Source: Mycolicibacterium llatzerense
GTDB lineage: Bacteria > Actinomycetota > Actinomycetes > Mycobacteriales > Mycobacteriaceae
Direction of reading: 5' to 3'
Length of the DNA stretch: 64,000 bases
Assembly (NCBI RefSeq): GCF_000878195.1
Contig: NZ_JXST01000003.1
Location: forward strand, 1-64,000
Shown here: one piece after another, positions 25,920-33,272 of the stretch
Position numbering within the stretch: the stretch's first letter is position 1
Layout of the letters: the number at the start of each line of letters is the position of its first letter
Notes under the pieces: generated by a model
What the model saw: the letters and a program-made list of their open reading frames with translations, nothing else
The model's database searches: none
Told to the model about the DNA's origin: nothing
Program-made: the position numbers and the translations under genes

Positions 25920-27226
25920 TGGCAGCCGTTCGTACGGGCTGGTGGACACGTAACACCCTGCCGTGGGTGAAGCGTTCCGCATCGTTTGGTCTGTCGGTGA
26001 CGCCGTCGCTGGGGATCGGCGCCGCGGCCGGAACACCGGCAGGCGCGGTCGGCCTGGCGGTCAGTCCGTCCGTTGGGATGGTCGGTGCTGGCCACCACAC
26101 GGCCGGATTCGGCCTGGCCGTTTCGATCGGTCTGGGAATGGCGGCCGCCGGAAAGTCCGTCGCTGACTTCGGCATCAGCGTCACCCCGCAACTGGGGGCC
26201 TCGGCCGGTAACCGCACTCCGGCGTCAGTCGGTCTTGTTGTGGTGCCGTCGCTGGGCATGGAGATAGCGGCCGTGAACCCGGGCACACCGTTCTCGTTTG
26301 GTCTGTCGGTGACGCCGTCCCTGGGGATGGCGGCAGCGGAGCGGTACGCCGCGGCCTTCGGGCTGGCGGTGACACCGGAGCTGGCGATTGGTACGGGCGC
26401 CATGCCTGCTTCAGTTGGGCTGGCGGTGACACCGGCACTCGGGATGGACGGTGGCAGCCGTAACCCCGCATCGTTTGGTCTGTCGGTGACGCCGTCCCTG
26501 GGGATGGCGGCAGCGGAGCGGTACGCCGCAGCCTTCGGGCTGGCGGTGACACCGGCACTCGGGGTCGCCGGCGAGGCGCGCTACCCCGGCGGGGTCGGCT
26601 TGTCGGTCACGCCGTCGATGGGCATGGCAGCCAAGGCCACGATGACCTATTCGTCGTTCCCCTCCGTTCCGTCGGGAACCATCAACGTCGCACTCAACTC
26701 CGGCGCTGGCTCGGCGCAGGCGTCGTCGAACACATTGCAGGAAGCCAACTGCACCGCATCGAACGCGACCTACCGATCAGCCGCAGTCCTTCCCGAATCG
26801 ATGGCCACCGACCTGTTCTGGGTCGAAGTGACAGTCGGCGCGCTGAGCGCCGCGGCCGGCGACCGCAACACCGGCGCCGGCGCATTCTCGGCCGACGGAA
26901 CCGTCGGCGTGGTGACACTCTGGCCCGCGTCCAGCAACACCGCGACCATCTACTCCTGGAAGAGCGGCACGCTCACGCAGCAGGCGTCGCTAGGCAGCCA
27001 AGCTGCCAACACCGGCGCGAAAATCCGCCTAGTGCCATCGGTTTCCGCTGGCGTCGTGACCTGGACGGCGTGGCTCAACGGCGTACCTACAGCGCTCACG
27101 TGGCCAGACACAGGTCACCTGATTGACCTGCCTGGCCGGCACCCCGCCGCGGGATTCCGGCGCGCCTACAACTTCGGGCAATACCCGTCGCGCGGCATCT
27201 CTGCGCTCACCGCCGCAGACATCTGA
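25919..27226 (+). CDS. Tail fibre-like protein with eleven 20-residue repeats, 435 aa
   Basis: Residues about 20-240 are tandem units with consensus (S/A)FGLSVTPSLGMAAAERYAA: alternating hydrophobic beta strands and Gly/Ala turns, like beta-solenoid or fibrous shafts. The remaining about 190 residues form a beta-rich head (TINVALNSGAGSAQASSN … FWVEVTVGALSAAAGDRN … TWTAWLNGVPTALTWPDTG) resembling carbohydrate-binding tips. It lies among minor tail genes before the lysis cassette. It may determine host range through repeat-number variation (inference). Confidence 0.72.
   Translation: MAAVRTGWWTRNTLPWVKRSASFGLSVTPSLGIGAAAGTPAGAVGLAVSPSVGMVGAGHHTAGFGLAVSIGLGMAAAGKSVADFGISVTPQLGASAGNRTPASVGLVVVPSLGMEIAAVNPGTPFSFGLSVTPSLGMAAAERYAAAFGLAVTPELAIGTGAMPASVGLAVTPALGMDGGSRNPASFGLSVTPSLGMAAAERYAAAFGLAVTPALGVAGEARYPGGVGLSVTPSMGMAAKATMTYSSFPSVPSGTINVALNSGAGSAQASSNTLQEANCTASNATYRSAAVLPESMATDLFWVEVTVGALSAAAGDRNTGAGAFSADGTVGVVTLWPASSNTATIYSWKSGTLTQQASLGSQAANTGAKIRLVPSVSAGVVTWTAWLNGVPTALTWPDTGHLIDLPGRHPAAGFRRAYNFGQYPSRGISALTAADI
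25980..26640 (+). repeat. Tandem coding repeats, unit about 60 bp, about 11 copies
   Basis: Protein units align as FGLSVTPSLGM-x9. At the DNA level a stretch of nearly 60 bases at 26294 recurs almost identically at 26471 (177 bp apart, three units), evidence of recent duplication within the array. Other units are diverged. Confidence 0.85.
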
Positions 27227-27296
27227 GTTCACCTCACCCATCAACGTCTGCCATGCCGAAAACGGCTGGCACGCAACCAAAGTAAAGGAGACTGAC

Positions 27297-27641
27297 ATGG
27301 GACTTCCCAACGCCACTCACCAGGCAGCAGCCGACGGCATCAAGGCGCTCGGCGCATACGTCGCAGTGTTCACCGGCGCCGGCGGAGGAACCACCGGCGC
27401 GAACGAAGCCTCCGGCGGGAGCTACGCCCGCAAGCAGACCACCTGGAACAGCGGCACCACCGGAATCGTCAACGGCACCACCCAGAACATCGCCGTTCCC
27501 GCGGGCACCTACACCGAAGGCGGCATCTTCTCCGCCCTCACCGCCGGCAACTTCGTCGGATCGGTCGCGTTCGATGCCGGCAACGTCGTCGTCTCCGGAG
27601 CTGGCGCATCCATCGACGTGACCCCGCGAATCAACGCCTAA
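27297..27641 (+). CDS. Small structural protein, 114 aa (probable tail-tip or decoration)
   Basis: Starts at ATG 27297 after AAAGGAG. Gly/Thr/Ala-rich beta-like sequence (GLPNATHQAAADGIKALGAY, FTGAGGGTTGANEASGGSYA, TTGIVNGTTQNIAVPAGTY, DAGNVVVSGAGASIDVTPR). Similar proteins close tail operons in many mycobacteriophages. Exact role unknown. Confidence 0.62.
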   Translation: MGLPNATHQAAADGIKALGAYVAVFTGAGGGTTGANEASGGSYARKQTTWNSGTTGIVNGTTQNIAVPAGTYTEGGIFSALTAGNFVGSVAFDAGNVVVSGAGASIDVTPRINA

Positions 27642-27659
27642 CCGTAAGGGAGACAACAC

Positions 27660-27920
27660 ATGTACGACGTACGAACCGATCACAAGATCGTCGCATTCGA
27701 TTCCGAGCTGATGCGGCTGTTCAACTGCGCGGACGGCACGGTCATCGTCACCGCCACCCGCGCTGACGGCAGTTGGACCGTGCACGCCGACGGCGTCGAC
27801 GACGTCACCGCTGCGGACCGGCCGACGGCGATCACGGCCATGACCGAGCAGGCGCTGGCCGCGCTGCCGGGCGCCGGCTATTCGACGACCGTCCCGTACG
27901 GACTCGCCGATCTGCCGTAG
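27660..27920 (+). CDS. Hypothetical phage protein, 86 aa
   Basis: Soluble protein with one beta-hairpin-like region (HKIVAFDSELMRLFNC … GTVIVTATRADGSWTVHADG) and an Ala-rich helix. Ribosome site GGGAG precedes ATG 27660. It lies between the tail module and lysin A. No family recognised. Confidence 0.55.
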   Translation: MYDVRTDHKIVAFDSELMRLFNCADGTVIVTATRADGSWTVHADGVDDVTAADRPTAITAMTEQALAALPGAGYSTTVPYGLADLP

Positions 27921-27949
27921 GCGGACCGGTCGAGAGTCAGGAGAACGCG

Positions 27950-29506
27950 TTGACCGAGAAGCTATTGCCCTACGACCGCGCCATCGTGCCGCAGGAGACT
28001 GGCTACTGGTGTGGTCCGGCCGCGACGCAGGTGGTGCTGAATTCGCGCGGGATCGCGCTATCCGAGGCCGAGCTGGCCCGGCAGATCGGCACTACGGTCA
28101 ACGGCACCGACTACGTCGGGCTGATCGAGCGGGTGCTGGACAACATCACCCCTGACGCCCGGTACACCTCGGTGTACATCGAGAATGATCCGGCCACGTA
28201 TGACCAGCGTAAAGACCTGTGGCTGAACGTCGTTCGTTCGATCGATGCCGGGTACGGCGTGGTCATGAACTGGGTCGCGCCGCCGTCGAATTACCCCCGC
28301 GGCGTGAAGGGCTCCCAGTCGCCGGCGTACCGCGGCGGAACGGTCTTCCACTACGTCGCGTGCATGGGTTACGACGACACCCCGGGCGCTCGGGCTCTGT
28401 GGATCGCTGACAGCGGATTCCCGCCGTTCGGCTACTGGATCAGCTTCGACCAGGTGGCCAGCCTGATCCCGCCGAAGGGCTACAGCTACGCCGACCAGAT
28501 CGGCGTGCAGCCTTCAACCCCGGAGCTGCAGGCGGTGCAGGTGTTCGCGCAGCTGATGTCGCCGACCACACTCACCACCGATCGGTTGGCCGAGCTGCTG
28601 CCGGCGTACAGCCAGTGCCTCGACGAATGCGATTGCGAGACAGCGCTTCGTATCGCGATGCACGGTGCGCAGATCGGCCACGAGTCCGTCGGCCTGCGCT
28701 ACTTCGTCGAGTTGTGGGGTCCGACCGCCGACCAGGCTGGGTACGAGGGGCGGATCGACCTCGGGAACGCGCGGCCCGGCGACGGGTACCGCTTCCGTGG
28801 CCGCGGCCCGATTCAGGTAACCGGACGGCGGAACTACACCGCGCTGTCGCGCTGGGCGTACGGCGAGGGCCTGGTGCCGTCGCCGACGTTCTTCGTCGAC
28901 GACCCCGACCAGCTGTCCAGCGACACATACGGATTCGTCGGCGTCACCTGGTACTGGACGACCCAGCGTCCGATGAACGGCGCTGCCGACGCCCGCGACA
29001 TCGTCCAGGCAACGCAGTACGTCAACGGCGGCCAGAACGGCATCGCCGACCGCACCAACCGCTACCAGCACGCGCTCTCACTGGGCGACCAACTGCTGCA
29101 ACTGCTCGATCAGGGAGACGAACTCATGGGCGTGGACGTGGAACGGCTCAACAAGGCCGTCGACAAGATTCTCGGCGGCGGCCAGATGCCGGCGCAGTGG
29201 CCATCGCGCGGGATGTTCGGCCCCGCAGCCGAACCCGCCGGAGGCGTCGACGACACCGTCGGCATGCTGCTCAACACGGACGGCAACGCCTGGAACATGG
29301 TCATGATCGTCGGCGCACTGATCGGCGTCGAACGCGACGTCCAGGCCATCAAGGACAACGCTGCCGGCAAGTTCCCGAAGGGCAGCTACGTCGAGAGCGA
29401 TCCGTGGCTGAAGGCCCGGGCGCAGGAGTTCGCACAGAAGCTGCTGCCGCTGTGCGGTCTGCTGACCGCCGATGCGCTCAAGCCCGGCCGGACGCAGGGC
29501 GCGTGA
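27950..29506 (+). CDS. lysA: Lysin A (endolysin): C39-like peptidase + GH19-like glycosidase, 518 aa
   Basis: Degrades host peptidoglycan at lysis. The N-terminal about 175 residues are a C39-like cysteine peptidase: Cys21 in ETGYWCGPAATQ, His134 in TVFHYVACMGY, Asp154 in LWIADSG. Residues about 215-385 are a glycoside hydrolase 19-type domain: QIGHESVG with the catalytic Glu (about 244), FRGRGPIQVTGRRNY, YVNGGQNGIADRTNRY. The C-terminal about 120 residues form a cell-wall binding-type domain. Start TTG 27950 is chosen because CAGGAG lies just upstream. This two-domain form is an established mycobacteriophage LysA organisation. Confidence 0.92.
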   Translation: MTEKLLPYDRAIVPQETGYWCGPAATQVVLNSRGIALSEAELARQIGTTVNGTDYVGLIERVLDNITPDARYTSVYIENDPATYDQRKDLWLNVVRSIDAGYGVVMNWVAPPSNYPRGVKGSQSPAYRGGTVFHYVACMGYDDTPGARALWIADSGFPPFGYWISFDQVASLIPPKGYSYADQIGVQPSTPELQAVQVFAQLMSPTTLTTDRLAELLPAYSQCLDECDCETALRIAMHGAQIGHESVGLRYFVELWGPTADQAGYEGRIDLGNARPGDGYRFRGRGPIQVTGRRNYTALSRWAYGEGLVPSPTFFVDDPDQLSSDTYGFVGVTWYWTTQRPMNGAADARDIVQATQYVNGGQNGIADRTNRYQHALSLGDQLLQLLDQGDELMGVDVERLNKAVDKILGGGQMPAQWPSRGMFGPAAEPAGGVDDTVGMLLNTDGNAWNMVMIVGALIGVERDVQAIKDNAAGKFPKGSYVESDPWLKARAQEFAQKLLPLCGLLTADALKPGRTQGA

Positions 29507-29679
29507 TGGCCGAGATCGACAAGAGTCTCCCCGGCCGCGTGACCGCACGTACCCAGCACGTCACGGCGCGGTACTTCCTCGACGGAAGCCACCGGATGGT
29601 GGTAGTGACGGACACTGGACCGTTCTTCGACGAGGTCATAGAAGCGGTGGCTGCACTTCGTGACGAAGTGACCCGCTGA
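29506..29679 (+). CDS. Small protein between lysin A and lysin B, 57 aa
   Basis: ATG 29506 and TGA 29677-29679 overlap the neighbouring genes by one base each, so the reading frame is well bracketed. Sequence: SLPGRVTARTQHVTARYFLD, MVVVTDTGPFFDEVIEAVA. Soluble, no signal or membrane segment. Function unknown; translational coupling suggests a lysis-module accessory. Confidence 0.65.
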   Translation: MAEIDKSLPGRVTARTQHVTARYFLDGSHRMVVVTDTGPFFDEVIEAVAALRDEVTR

Positions 29680-30485
29680 TGTCCCGCCATCTCGCCGTGG
29701 TGTTCCGCGGCACCGGCGGCATCATCGGCCAGGACTACGTCAGCCGCGTCTGCCAAGGCACAGCCGACCTCGTTGAGGAGTTCAACCCTGTTTGGCCCGC
29801 GACGATGGGTGGCCTGCCGGTGGGCGCCGCCGGGAGCCTGGGCGACAAGTCGATGCAGCGGTCCGTCAACGTCGCGGTCGCCGACGCCAAGGGGCTGATC
29901 GACGCGAAGCTCGCCGAGCGGCCCAACCGCATGGTGGTCGTCGGCGGGTATTCAGCGGGTGCGGTCGTCGCCGCGAAGGTCCGCCAATGGCTGCTGCAGA
30001 GGTACCCGCAGAACTACCTGTGCTCCTACAGCTTCGGCGACCCGACCCGGCCCGTCGGCGGCTGCTACTACGGCGGCAACCCGGCCCCGGGTCGCGGGAT
30101 CAGCTCGTGGCGGTTCGGCGACGTCACTGACTGGCGGCATTGCTGGCTGGCCAACCCGGGCGACATGTACACCTCAGTGCCGGACAACCACACCGGCGAC
30201 ATCATGCAGACCGCGTACGACATGGTCACCAACTTCGAGCTCACCGACCCGATCGGCACGGCGACGGCCATCGCGGCGAAGGTGCCCGAGATCGTCACCG
30301 AAGCGCTCACCGACCCGCTCGCCGCATTCCAGGCGATCGGCATCGCCGGGGGATTCGTCGCGACCAACCCGCCGACCTTGCCGCACATCACCTACGAGTT
30401 CGCCGAGGCGTGGCCCGGCCAGACGTACCTCGGTCTGGCAATCCAGCACGTCCGTGACTGGTCCAGCCGGGCCATCGCCGCATAG
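29679..30485 (+). CDS. lysB: Lysin B (mycolylarabinogalactan esterase), 268 aa
   Basis: Cleaves the ester link between mycolic acids and arabinogalactan to release the outer membrane, a step specific to phages of mycolate bacteria. An alpha/beta-hydrolase fold starts with AVVFRGTGG, the nucleophile elbow is GGYSAGAVVA (Ser near 91), and a GDVTDWRHCWLANPGDMYT segment likely holds the acid. The C-terminus has WPGQTYLGLAIQHVRDW. Length is typical of LysB. It overlaps the small upstream gene by one base. Confidence 0.9.
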   Translation: MSRHLAVVFRGTGGIIGQDYVSRVCQGTADLVEEFNPVWPATMGGLPVGAAGSLGDKSMQRSVNVAVADAKGLIDAKLAERPNRMVVVGGYSAGAVVAAKVRQWLLQRYPQNYLCSYSFGDPTRPVGGCYYGGNPAPGRGISSWRFGDVTDWRHCWLANPGDMYTSVPDNHTGDIMQTAYDMVTNFELTDPIGTATAIAAKVPEIVTEALTDPLAAFQAIGIAGGFVATNPPTLPHITYEFAEAWPGQTYLGLAIQHVRDWSSRAIAA

Positions 30486-30569
30486 CGAACGCAATTTCAG
30501 CTCAAACCTGCCGTACAGCCCCGCAGGCCACCTGACCTGAGGGTTTCTCTTGCACTCGAAAGGCGAACC

Positions 30570-30782
30570 ATGCTGCCAATCCCGCAGAATGACAACGTCC
30601 GGCTGGCCATCCACGCGCTCTGCCTCCTGACGATCTTCGTCGGGGTCGTGGTGCTCGTCGCCCTGGACCAGATCGACCCGCAGTCGGGCCTCACGTGGAT
30701 CGTGACTGCGGCCGGCGTCATCTCGCCGGCATTGTCGGCGGCGAAGCTGATCCAGGACCGGCGGAGCGGCGACGGCCAGTGA
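30570..30782 (+). CDS. Holin-like membrane protein, 70 aa
   Basis: One clear transmembrane helix (AIHALCLLTIFVGVVVLVAL), a second moderately hydrophobic segment (GLTWIVTAAGVISPALSAA) and a charged C-terminus (KLIQDRRSGDGQ): the normal shape of a class II holin. It directly follows lysB and overlaps the next membrane gene by GTGA. Confidence 0.78.
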   Translation: MLPIPQNDNVRLAIHALCLLTIFVGVVVLVALDQIDPQSGLTWIVTAAGVISPALSAAKLIQDRRSGDGQ

Positions 30783-31072
30783 ATTGGGCAAACCCGGAGG
30801 TCTTGGACAAGCTCGGCACCGCCAGCCTGGCCGTCTTCGTCTGCGGCCTGTTCATCGTCGCGCTGGTGCGCGGGTGGATCGTCTTGGGCCGCGACCACCG
30901 GCAAGACCTCGCCTACCGCGATAACGAAAACGCGTTGCTCCGCAAGGAGAACGACAAACTGCTCGACTCGAACAACGTCCTGACACGGGCGGTGCTGGAG
31001 AAGAACGTCACCGACGACACCACCAACCGACTGCTGGTGGCGTTCCGTCAAGCCGCGGAGGCGGGCCGATGA
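30779..31072 (+). CDS. Membrane protein with C-terminal coiled coil, 97 aa (second holin/spanin-like)
   Basis: GTG 30779 overlaps the holin stop. One transmembrane helix (ASLAVFVCGLFIVALVRGWI) is followed by a charged coiled coil (NENALLRKENDKLLDSNNVL…). The single-TM plus coiled-coil layout recalls spanin- or accessory holin-type proteins in mycobacteriophage lysis cassettes. Role inferred from shape and position. Confidence 0.65.
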   Translation: MNWANPEVLDKLGTASLAVFVCGLFIVALVRGWIVLGRDHRQDLAYRDNENALLRKENDKLLDSNNVLTRAVLEKNVTDDTTNRLLVAFRQAAEAGR

Positions 31073-31275
31073 TTCTCCGCCGACGCAAGCACGAGGTCGC
31101 TGAATCGCAGAGCCGCATCCAGGACGCTGAAGCTCGAGCCGCAGCGGCGGAGGAACAGGTCCGGGCCAGTCAGGTGCTCGCCGCACAGTCACGCAACATC
31201 ACCGCCCGACTCGTCCACGAGGTCGAGAAGAACGGGTGGACAGAACTACTTCAACACGCATGGGGGGCACGGTGA
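31069..31275 (+). CDS. Small coiled-coil protein, 68 aa
   Basis: Highly charged helical protein (RRRKHEVAESQSRIQDAEAR, AAAEEQVRASQVLAAQSRN) ending in EKNGWTELLQHAWGAR. Proteins of this type are common after holins in mycobacteriophages. ATGA overlap with the previous gene and GTGA overlap with the next. Function unknown. Confidence 0.65.
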   Translation: MILRRRKHEVAESQSRIQDAEARAAAAEEQVRASQVLAAQSRNITARLVHEVEKNGWTELLQHAWGAR

Positions 31276-31661
31276 CGCGCTGGTTGCGCTGGTGGTACGG
31301 ATTCGGCGCGCTGGTCGTGCTGGCGACGTACGTCTCGGACATCTGGCTGGATGTCGACTATCAGGTGGCGGCGGATGCAGCGCTGGTCTGCATCGCGGTG
31401 TGGGCGGTGCTGTTCGCGGCGCGCTACGCCGGCTGGTCGAAGTGGTGGAACAGCCGCATCGGCAAGGTGTTCTTCACGAACTCGGTGATCCTGGCGCTCG
31501 TACTGATCCAGGCGGCGGTGTCGGTGTGGTGGCCCGGCGACTACCCGGGCCGTGGCGCTGTGCGATTCGCGATCTACACGCTGGGCTCGATCGCGTTCGC
31601 GCCGATGCTGTGGACGCTGTGGCGTGAGCAGCGCCGAGACCGGAAGCGGTGGCTCCCATGA
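31272..31661 (+). CDS. Integral membrane protein, 129 aa, about three TM helices
   Basis: Start GTG 31272 by overlap. TM segments are WWYGFGALVVLATYVSDIWL, AALVCIAVWAVLFAARYAGW and VILALVLIQAAVSVWW, with a further weak segment at AIYTLGSIAFAPMLWTLW. A basic C-terminus follows (REQRRDRKRWLP). It could serve in lysis or superinfection exclusion. No family with known activity recognised. Confidence 0.65.
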   Translation: MTRWLRWWYGFGALVVLATYVSDIWLDVDYQVAADAALVCIAVWAVLFAARYAGWSKWWNSRIGKVFFTNSVILALVLIQAAVSVWWPGDYPGRGAVRFAIYTLGSIAFAPMLWTLWREQRRDRKRWLP

Positions 31662-31912
31662 GCGGCCGGCGCGCGGACGGTGGCTGGCTGGTGCTTGGTG
31701 TGTACGTCGTTGGCCATAACGTGGTGGCGGCCGGGCGCGGTGACGAGATGCTGTCGCACGCGGTCGACCGGTACCTCGAGCGGCGGCCCGTCCTCACCTG
31801 GGTCGTGGTCGGCGCCGTGGCGCTGCACCTTCTGAATCGACTGCCGCCGTTCGCGGATCCGCTCGGCGCGGTCATGGGCGCAATCGCGCGGAAGGTCGGC
31901 CCGCTGAACTGA
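31658..31912 (+). CDS. Small membrane protein, 84 aa
   Basis: ATGA overlap (31658) with the previous gene. Two hydrophobic stretches (GWLVLGVYVVGHNVVAAGR and VLTWVVVGAVALHLLNRLPP) flank a charged loop (RGDEMLSHAVDRYLERR). It is a widespread small membrane protein type in mycobacteriophage lysis regions. It is the last gene before the late-operon terminator. Confidence 0.65.
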   Translation: MSGRRADGGWLVLGVYVVGHNVVAAGRGDEMLSHAVDRYLERRPVLTWVVVGAVALHLLNRLPPFADPLGAVMGAIARKVGPLN

Positions 31913-31932
31913 GCTGAACAGATTGATAGCAG

Positions 31933-31966
31933 AGCCGCCCTCGACTTCGGTCGGGGGCGGCTTTAT
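31933..31966 (+). terminator. Terminator of the late operon
   Basis: A 13-bp stem with one G-T pair closes on a stable TTCG tetraloop (31946-31949), followed by TTTATT. It ends the structural and lysis transcript that began upstream. Confidence 0.9.
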
Positions 31967-32038
31967 TCATTGGTGGGGGACGCGACGTTCCTGCTAACCT
32001 CAACCTATGTTGAGCTTTGAACGACCGCAGCCGCGATG

Positions 32039-32099
32039 GCGATATTCGCCGTCGCTGGGTCGGTAGCTCACACTTTCCTGCCAGCAGGCCGAATATCGC
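32039..32099. repeat. 10-bp inverted repeat with 41-nt spacer
   Basis: GCGATATTCG at 32039-32048 pairs exactly with CGAATATCGC at 32090-32099. It is just upstream of the tRNA genes. The interior contains GGTAGCTCA, tRNA-like, but no T arm, so it is not called a tRNA. Role unknown. Confidence 0.5.
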
Positions 32100-32109
32100 T
32101 CCCCGCCAA

Positions 32110-32180
32110 CGGGATGTAGTGAAACGGCATCATGCTGGTTTTGGGTACCAGTGGTGGAGGTTCAATTCCTCCCATCCCGA
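32110..32180 (+). tRNA. Phage tRNA-Pro (UGG)
   Basis: Acceptor CGGGATG / CATCCCG pairs exactly. The D arm has a GTG/CAT stem with one G-T pair and G-G in the loop. The anticodon stem CTGGT/ACCAG encloses loop TTTGGGT, anticodon TGG with G37 as usual for Pro. The T arm GGAGG-TTCAATT-CCTCC is good. No CCA is encoded. Carried by the prophage downstream of the late genes. Confidence 0.8.
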
Positions 32181-32196
32181 CTCAGCTCACCGACAT

Positions 32197-32266
32197 TCGG
32201 ATGAGCAAGTGGTTGCGGTACTGCCTCCAAAACAGATACCAGCCGGTTCGACTCCGGCCATCCGGG
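32197..32266 (+). tRNA. tRNA-Trp-like (CCA), degenerate
   Basis: Acceptor TCGGATG / CATCCGG (first pair T-G) and T arm GCCGG-TTCGACT-CCGGC are intact. The expected anticodon loop CTCCAAA gives CCA at 32227-32229, but only three of five anticodon-stem pairs form. An alternative GGTACTG / CAG-A-TACC stem is stronger. The D loop is unusually short. Probably a diverged or decaying phage tRNA-Trp. Confidence 0.5.
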
Positions 32267-32308
32267 CAAAACTCGATGGAACCGTTCGGCCGCCGCGAAC
32301 GTCTATAT

Positions 32309-32725
32309 CTACGAGTCCGCCTCTTCGGCCAACTCTCCAGCCGAGGGGGCGGACTCCGCCGCTTGCCGCATCGCCTCATCTGCGAATGGCAGGTAGCGAC
32401 CTCGTGCAGCGGAGTAGCCGAATCTCACTCCGATCGGCCAGTCCATGGCTTCGAGATACGGGACTACGTCATCCTCCTCGATCATGACGGTTTCGGCGGG
32501 ATTGCCATAGGCGTCCTCGACGTCGTAGACGAACCTGAGCGGTGTCGCAGGACTGATCCAGTGCCCCGTGTTCGTTTCGTTGCCATCGTCGTCAGCGGCC
32601 GCGGCGGTAATGAAATACCCCTTGCCGGTGGCGAATCGACGGGCGGTCGCAACCTGCAGGATCGCGACCGTCTTGTTGTCGTCACCGAAGTTGAGCGTGC
32701 TGTCGCCGTACTTGAGCTGTGCCAT
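32309..32725 (-). CDS. Hypothetical phage protein, 138 aa, leaderless start
   Basis: Begins at ATG 32725 (MAQLKYGDSTLNFGDDNKTV). Beta-rich N-terminus, FITAAAADDDGNETNTGHW, MIEEDDVVPYLEAMDWPIGV and an acidic Ala/Glu tail. No ribosome site precedes the ATG; instead TACCGT lies 7 nt upstream, pointing to a leaderless mRNA. It faces away from the small gene at 32784, so the two share a promoter region. Expressed towards the tRNAs. Function unknown; position next to att suggests a lysogeny-expressed gene. Confidence 0.65.
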   Translation of the reverse strand: MAQLKYGDSTLNFGDDNKTVAILQVATARRFATGKGYFITAAAADDDGNETNTGHWISPATPLRFVYDVEDAYGNPAETVMIEEDDVVPYLEAMDWPIGVRFGYSAARGRYLPFADEAMRQAAESAPSAGELAEEADS

Positions 32726-32732
32726 GGCGCCG

Positions 32733-32776
32733 ACGGTACCGCTGACGTCCGCGTAAAGAGGGCAGGGCCCTACGAT
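32733..32776. promoter_or_regulatory. Divergent leaderless promoter pair
   Basis: Minus strand: TACCGT (32733-32738), 7 nt, ATG 32725. Plus strand: TACGAT (32771-32776), 7 nt, GTG 32784. Both fit the mycobacterial TANNNT -10 element with transcription starting at the start codon. No clear -35 boxes are seen. Confidence 0.55.
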
Positions 32777-32783
32777 TGCCGCC

Positions 32784-32951
32784 GTGACGGAACCGCATCG
32801 GCAGCAGAAGCCCCGCACCCGCTCGCTCGGGGAGCTGACGATGATCGTCCGGCCGCACTGGTCGAAGGTCCGCACCTTCGCCGACGACGAGCTGGCCCTG
32901 GCCGAGGCGTACGCCGCCGAGCACGGCGGCACCGTCGAACCGCTGGGCTGA
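32784..32951 (+). CDS. Small hypothetical phage protein, 55 aa
   Basis: GTG 32784 with a -10-like TACGAT exactly 7 nt upstream (leaderless). Sequence begins TEPHRQQKPRTRSLGEL, then MIVRPHWSKVRTFADDELAL and EAYAAEHGGTVEPLG: a basic N-terminus and one amphipathic helix. Ends at 32951, two bases before the stop of the convergent zinc-ribbon gene. No family recognised. Confidence 0.55.
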   Translation: MTEPHRQQKPRTRSLGELTMIVRPHWSKVRTFADDELALAEAYAAEHGGTVEPLG

Positions 32952-32952
32952 C

Positions 32953-33144
32953 TTAGCGCCGCCGGCGGTACTCGCCCTTGCGGTCGTCGTAGGCGCACCA
33001 GCCGCATTCGAGGCACTCGTAGAACACCGCGGCGGTGGCGCCTGTTGGTGGTGATCCCCAGCCGCGGTGGACGTTGCCGCGGATCGGCAGACCGAAGCCC
33101 ACGGCCGACCAGTCGAGGCCGCAGCCGGGGCAGCACATCGGCAT
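32953..33144 (-). CDS. Zinc-ribbon protein, 63 aa
   Basis: Two CxxC pairs: MCCPGCGLDW near the N-terminus and YECLECGWCAYDD near the C-terminus, followed by a basic tail (RKGEYRRRR). Such small ribbons bind zinc and often nucleic acid. ATG 33144 is preferred; an extended frame to 33273 would start inside the att-proximal palindrome. It is the phage gene closest to attR. Confidence 0.6.
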   Translation of the reverse strand: MPMCCPGCGLDWSAVGFGLPIRGNVHRGWGSPPTGATAAVFYECLECGWCAYDDRKGEYRRRR

Positions 33145-33254
33145 CGAGGAGCCTCGGTAGTTGTCTCCGTCGCCTACCGGCCAGGCGGTGAACCACGACC
33201 ATCCAGCCACAGCCCAGGACGGTACGGCCAGGCACTGACAGGACGGCTGATGCT

Positions 33255-33272
33255 TGTTGGCACGTGCCAACA
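33255..33272. promoter_or_regulatory. 18-bp perfect palindrome near attR
   Basis: TGTTGGCACGTGCCAACA is a perfect palindrome about 85 bp left of the tRNA fragment. Two GCCAGGT direct repeats follow at 33277-33293. Such sites beside attP commonly bind integrase arms, excisionase or a regulator. Apart from these, 33145-33357 shows no gene. Confidence 0.55.

Noticed and set aside
25980..26640. CRISPR array
   Set aside because: The repeats are in-frame coding units of about 60 bp with no unique spacers.
32039..32099. A third phage tRNA
   Set aside because: No T arm or valid anticodon arm; only a long inverted repeat and a GGTAGCTCA string.
32132..32956. 274-codon + strand frame spanning the tRNA-like gene and small phage genes
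   Set aside because: It begins inside tRNA-Pro and overlaps better-supported genes in other frames.
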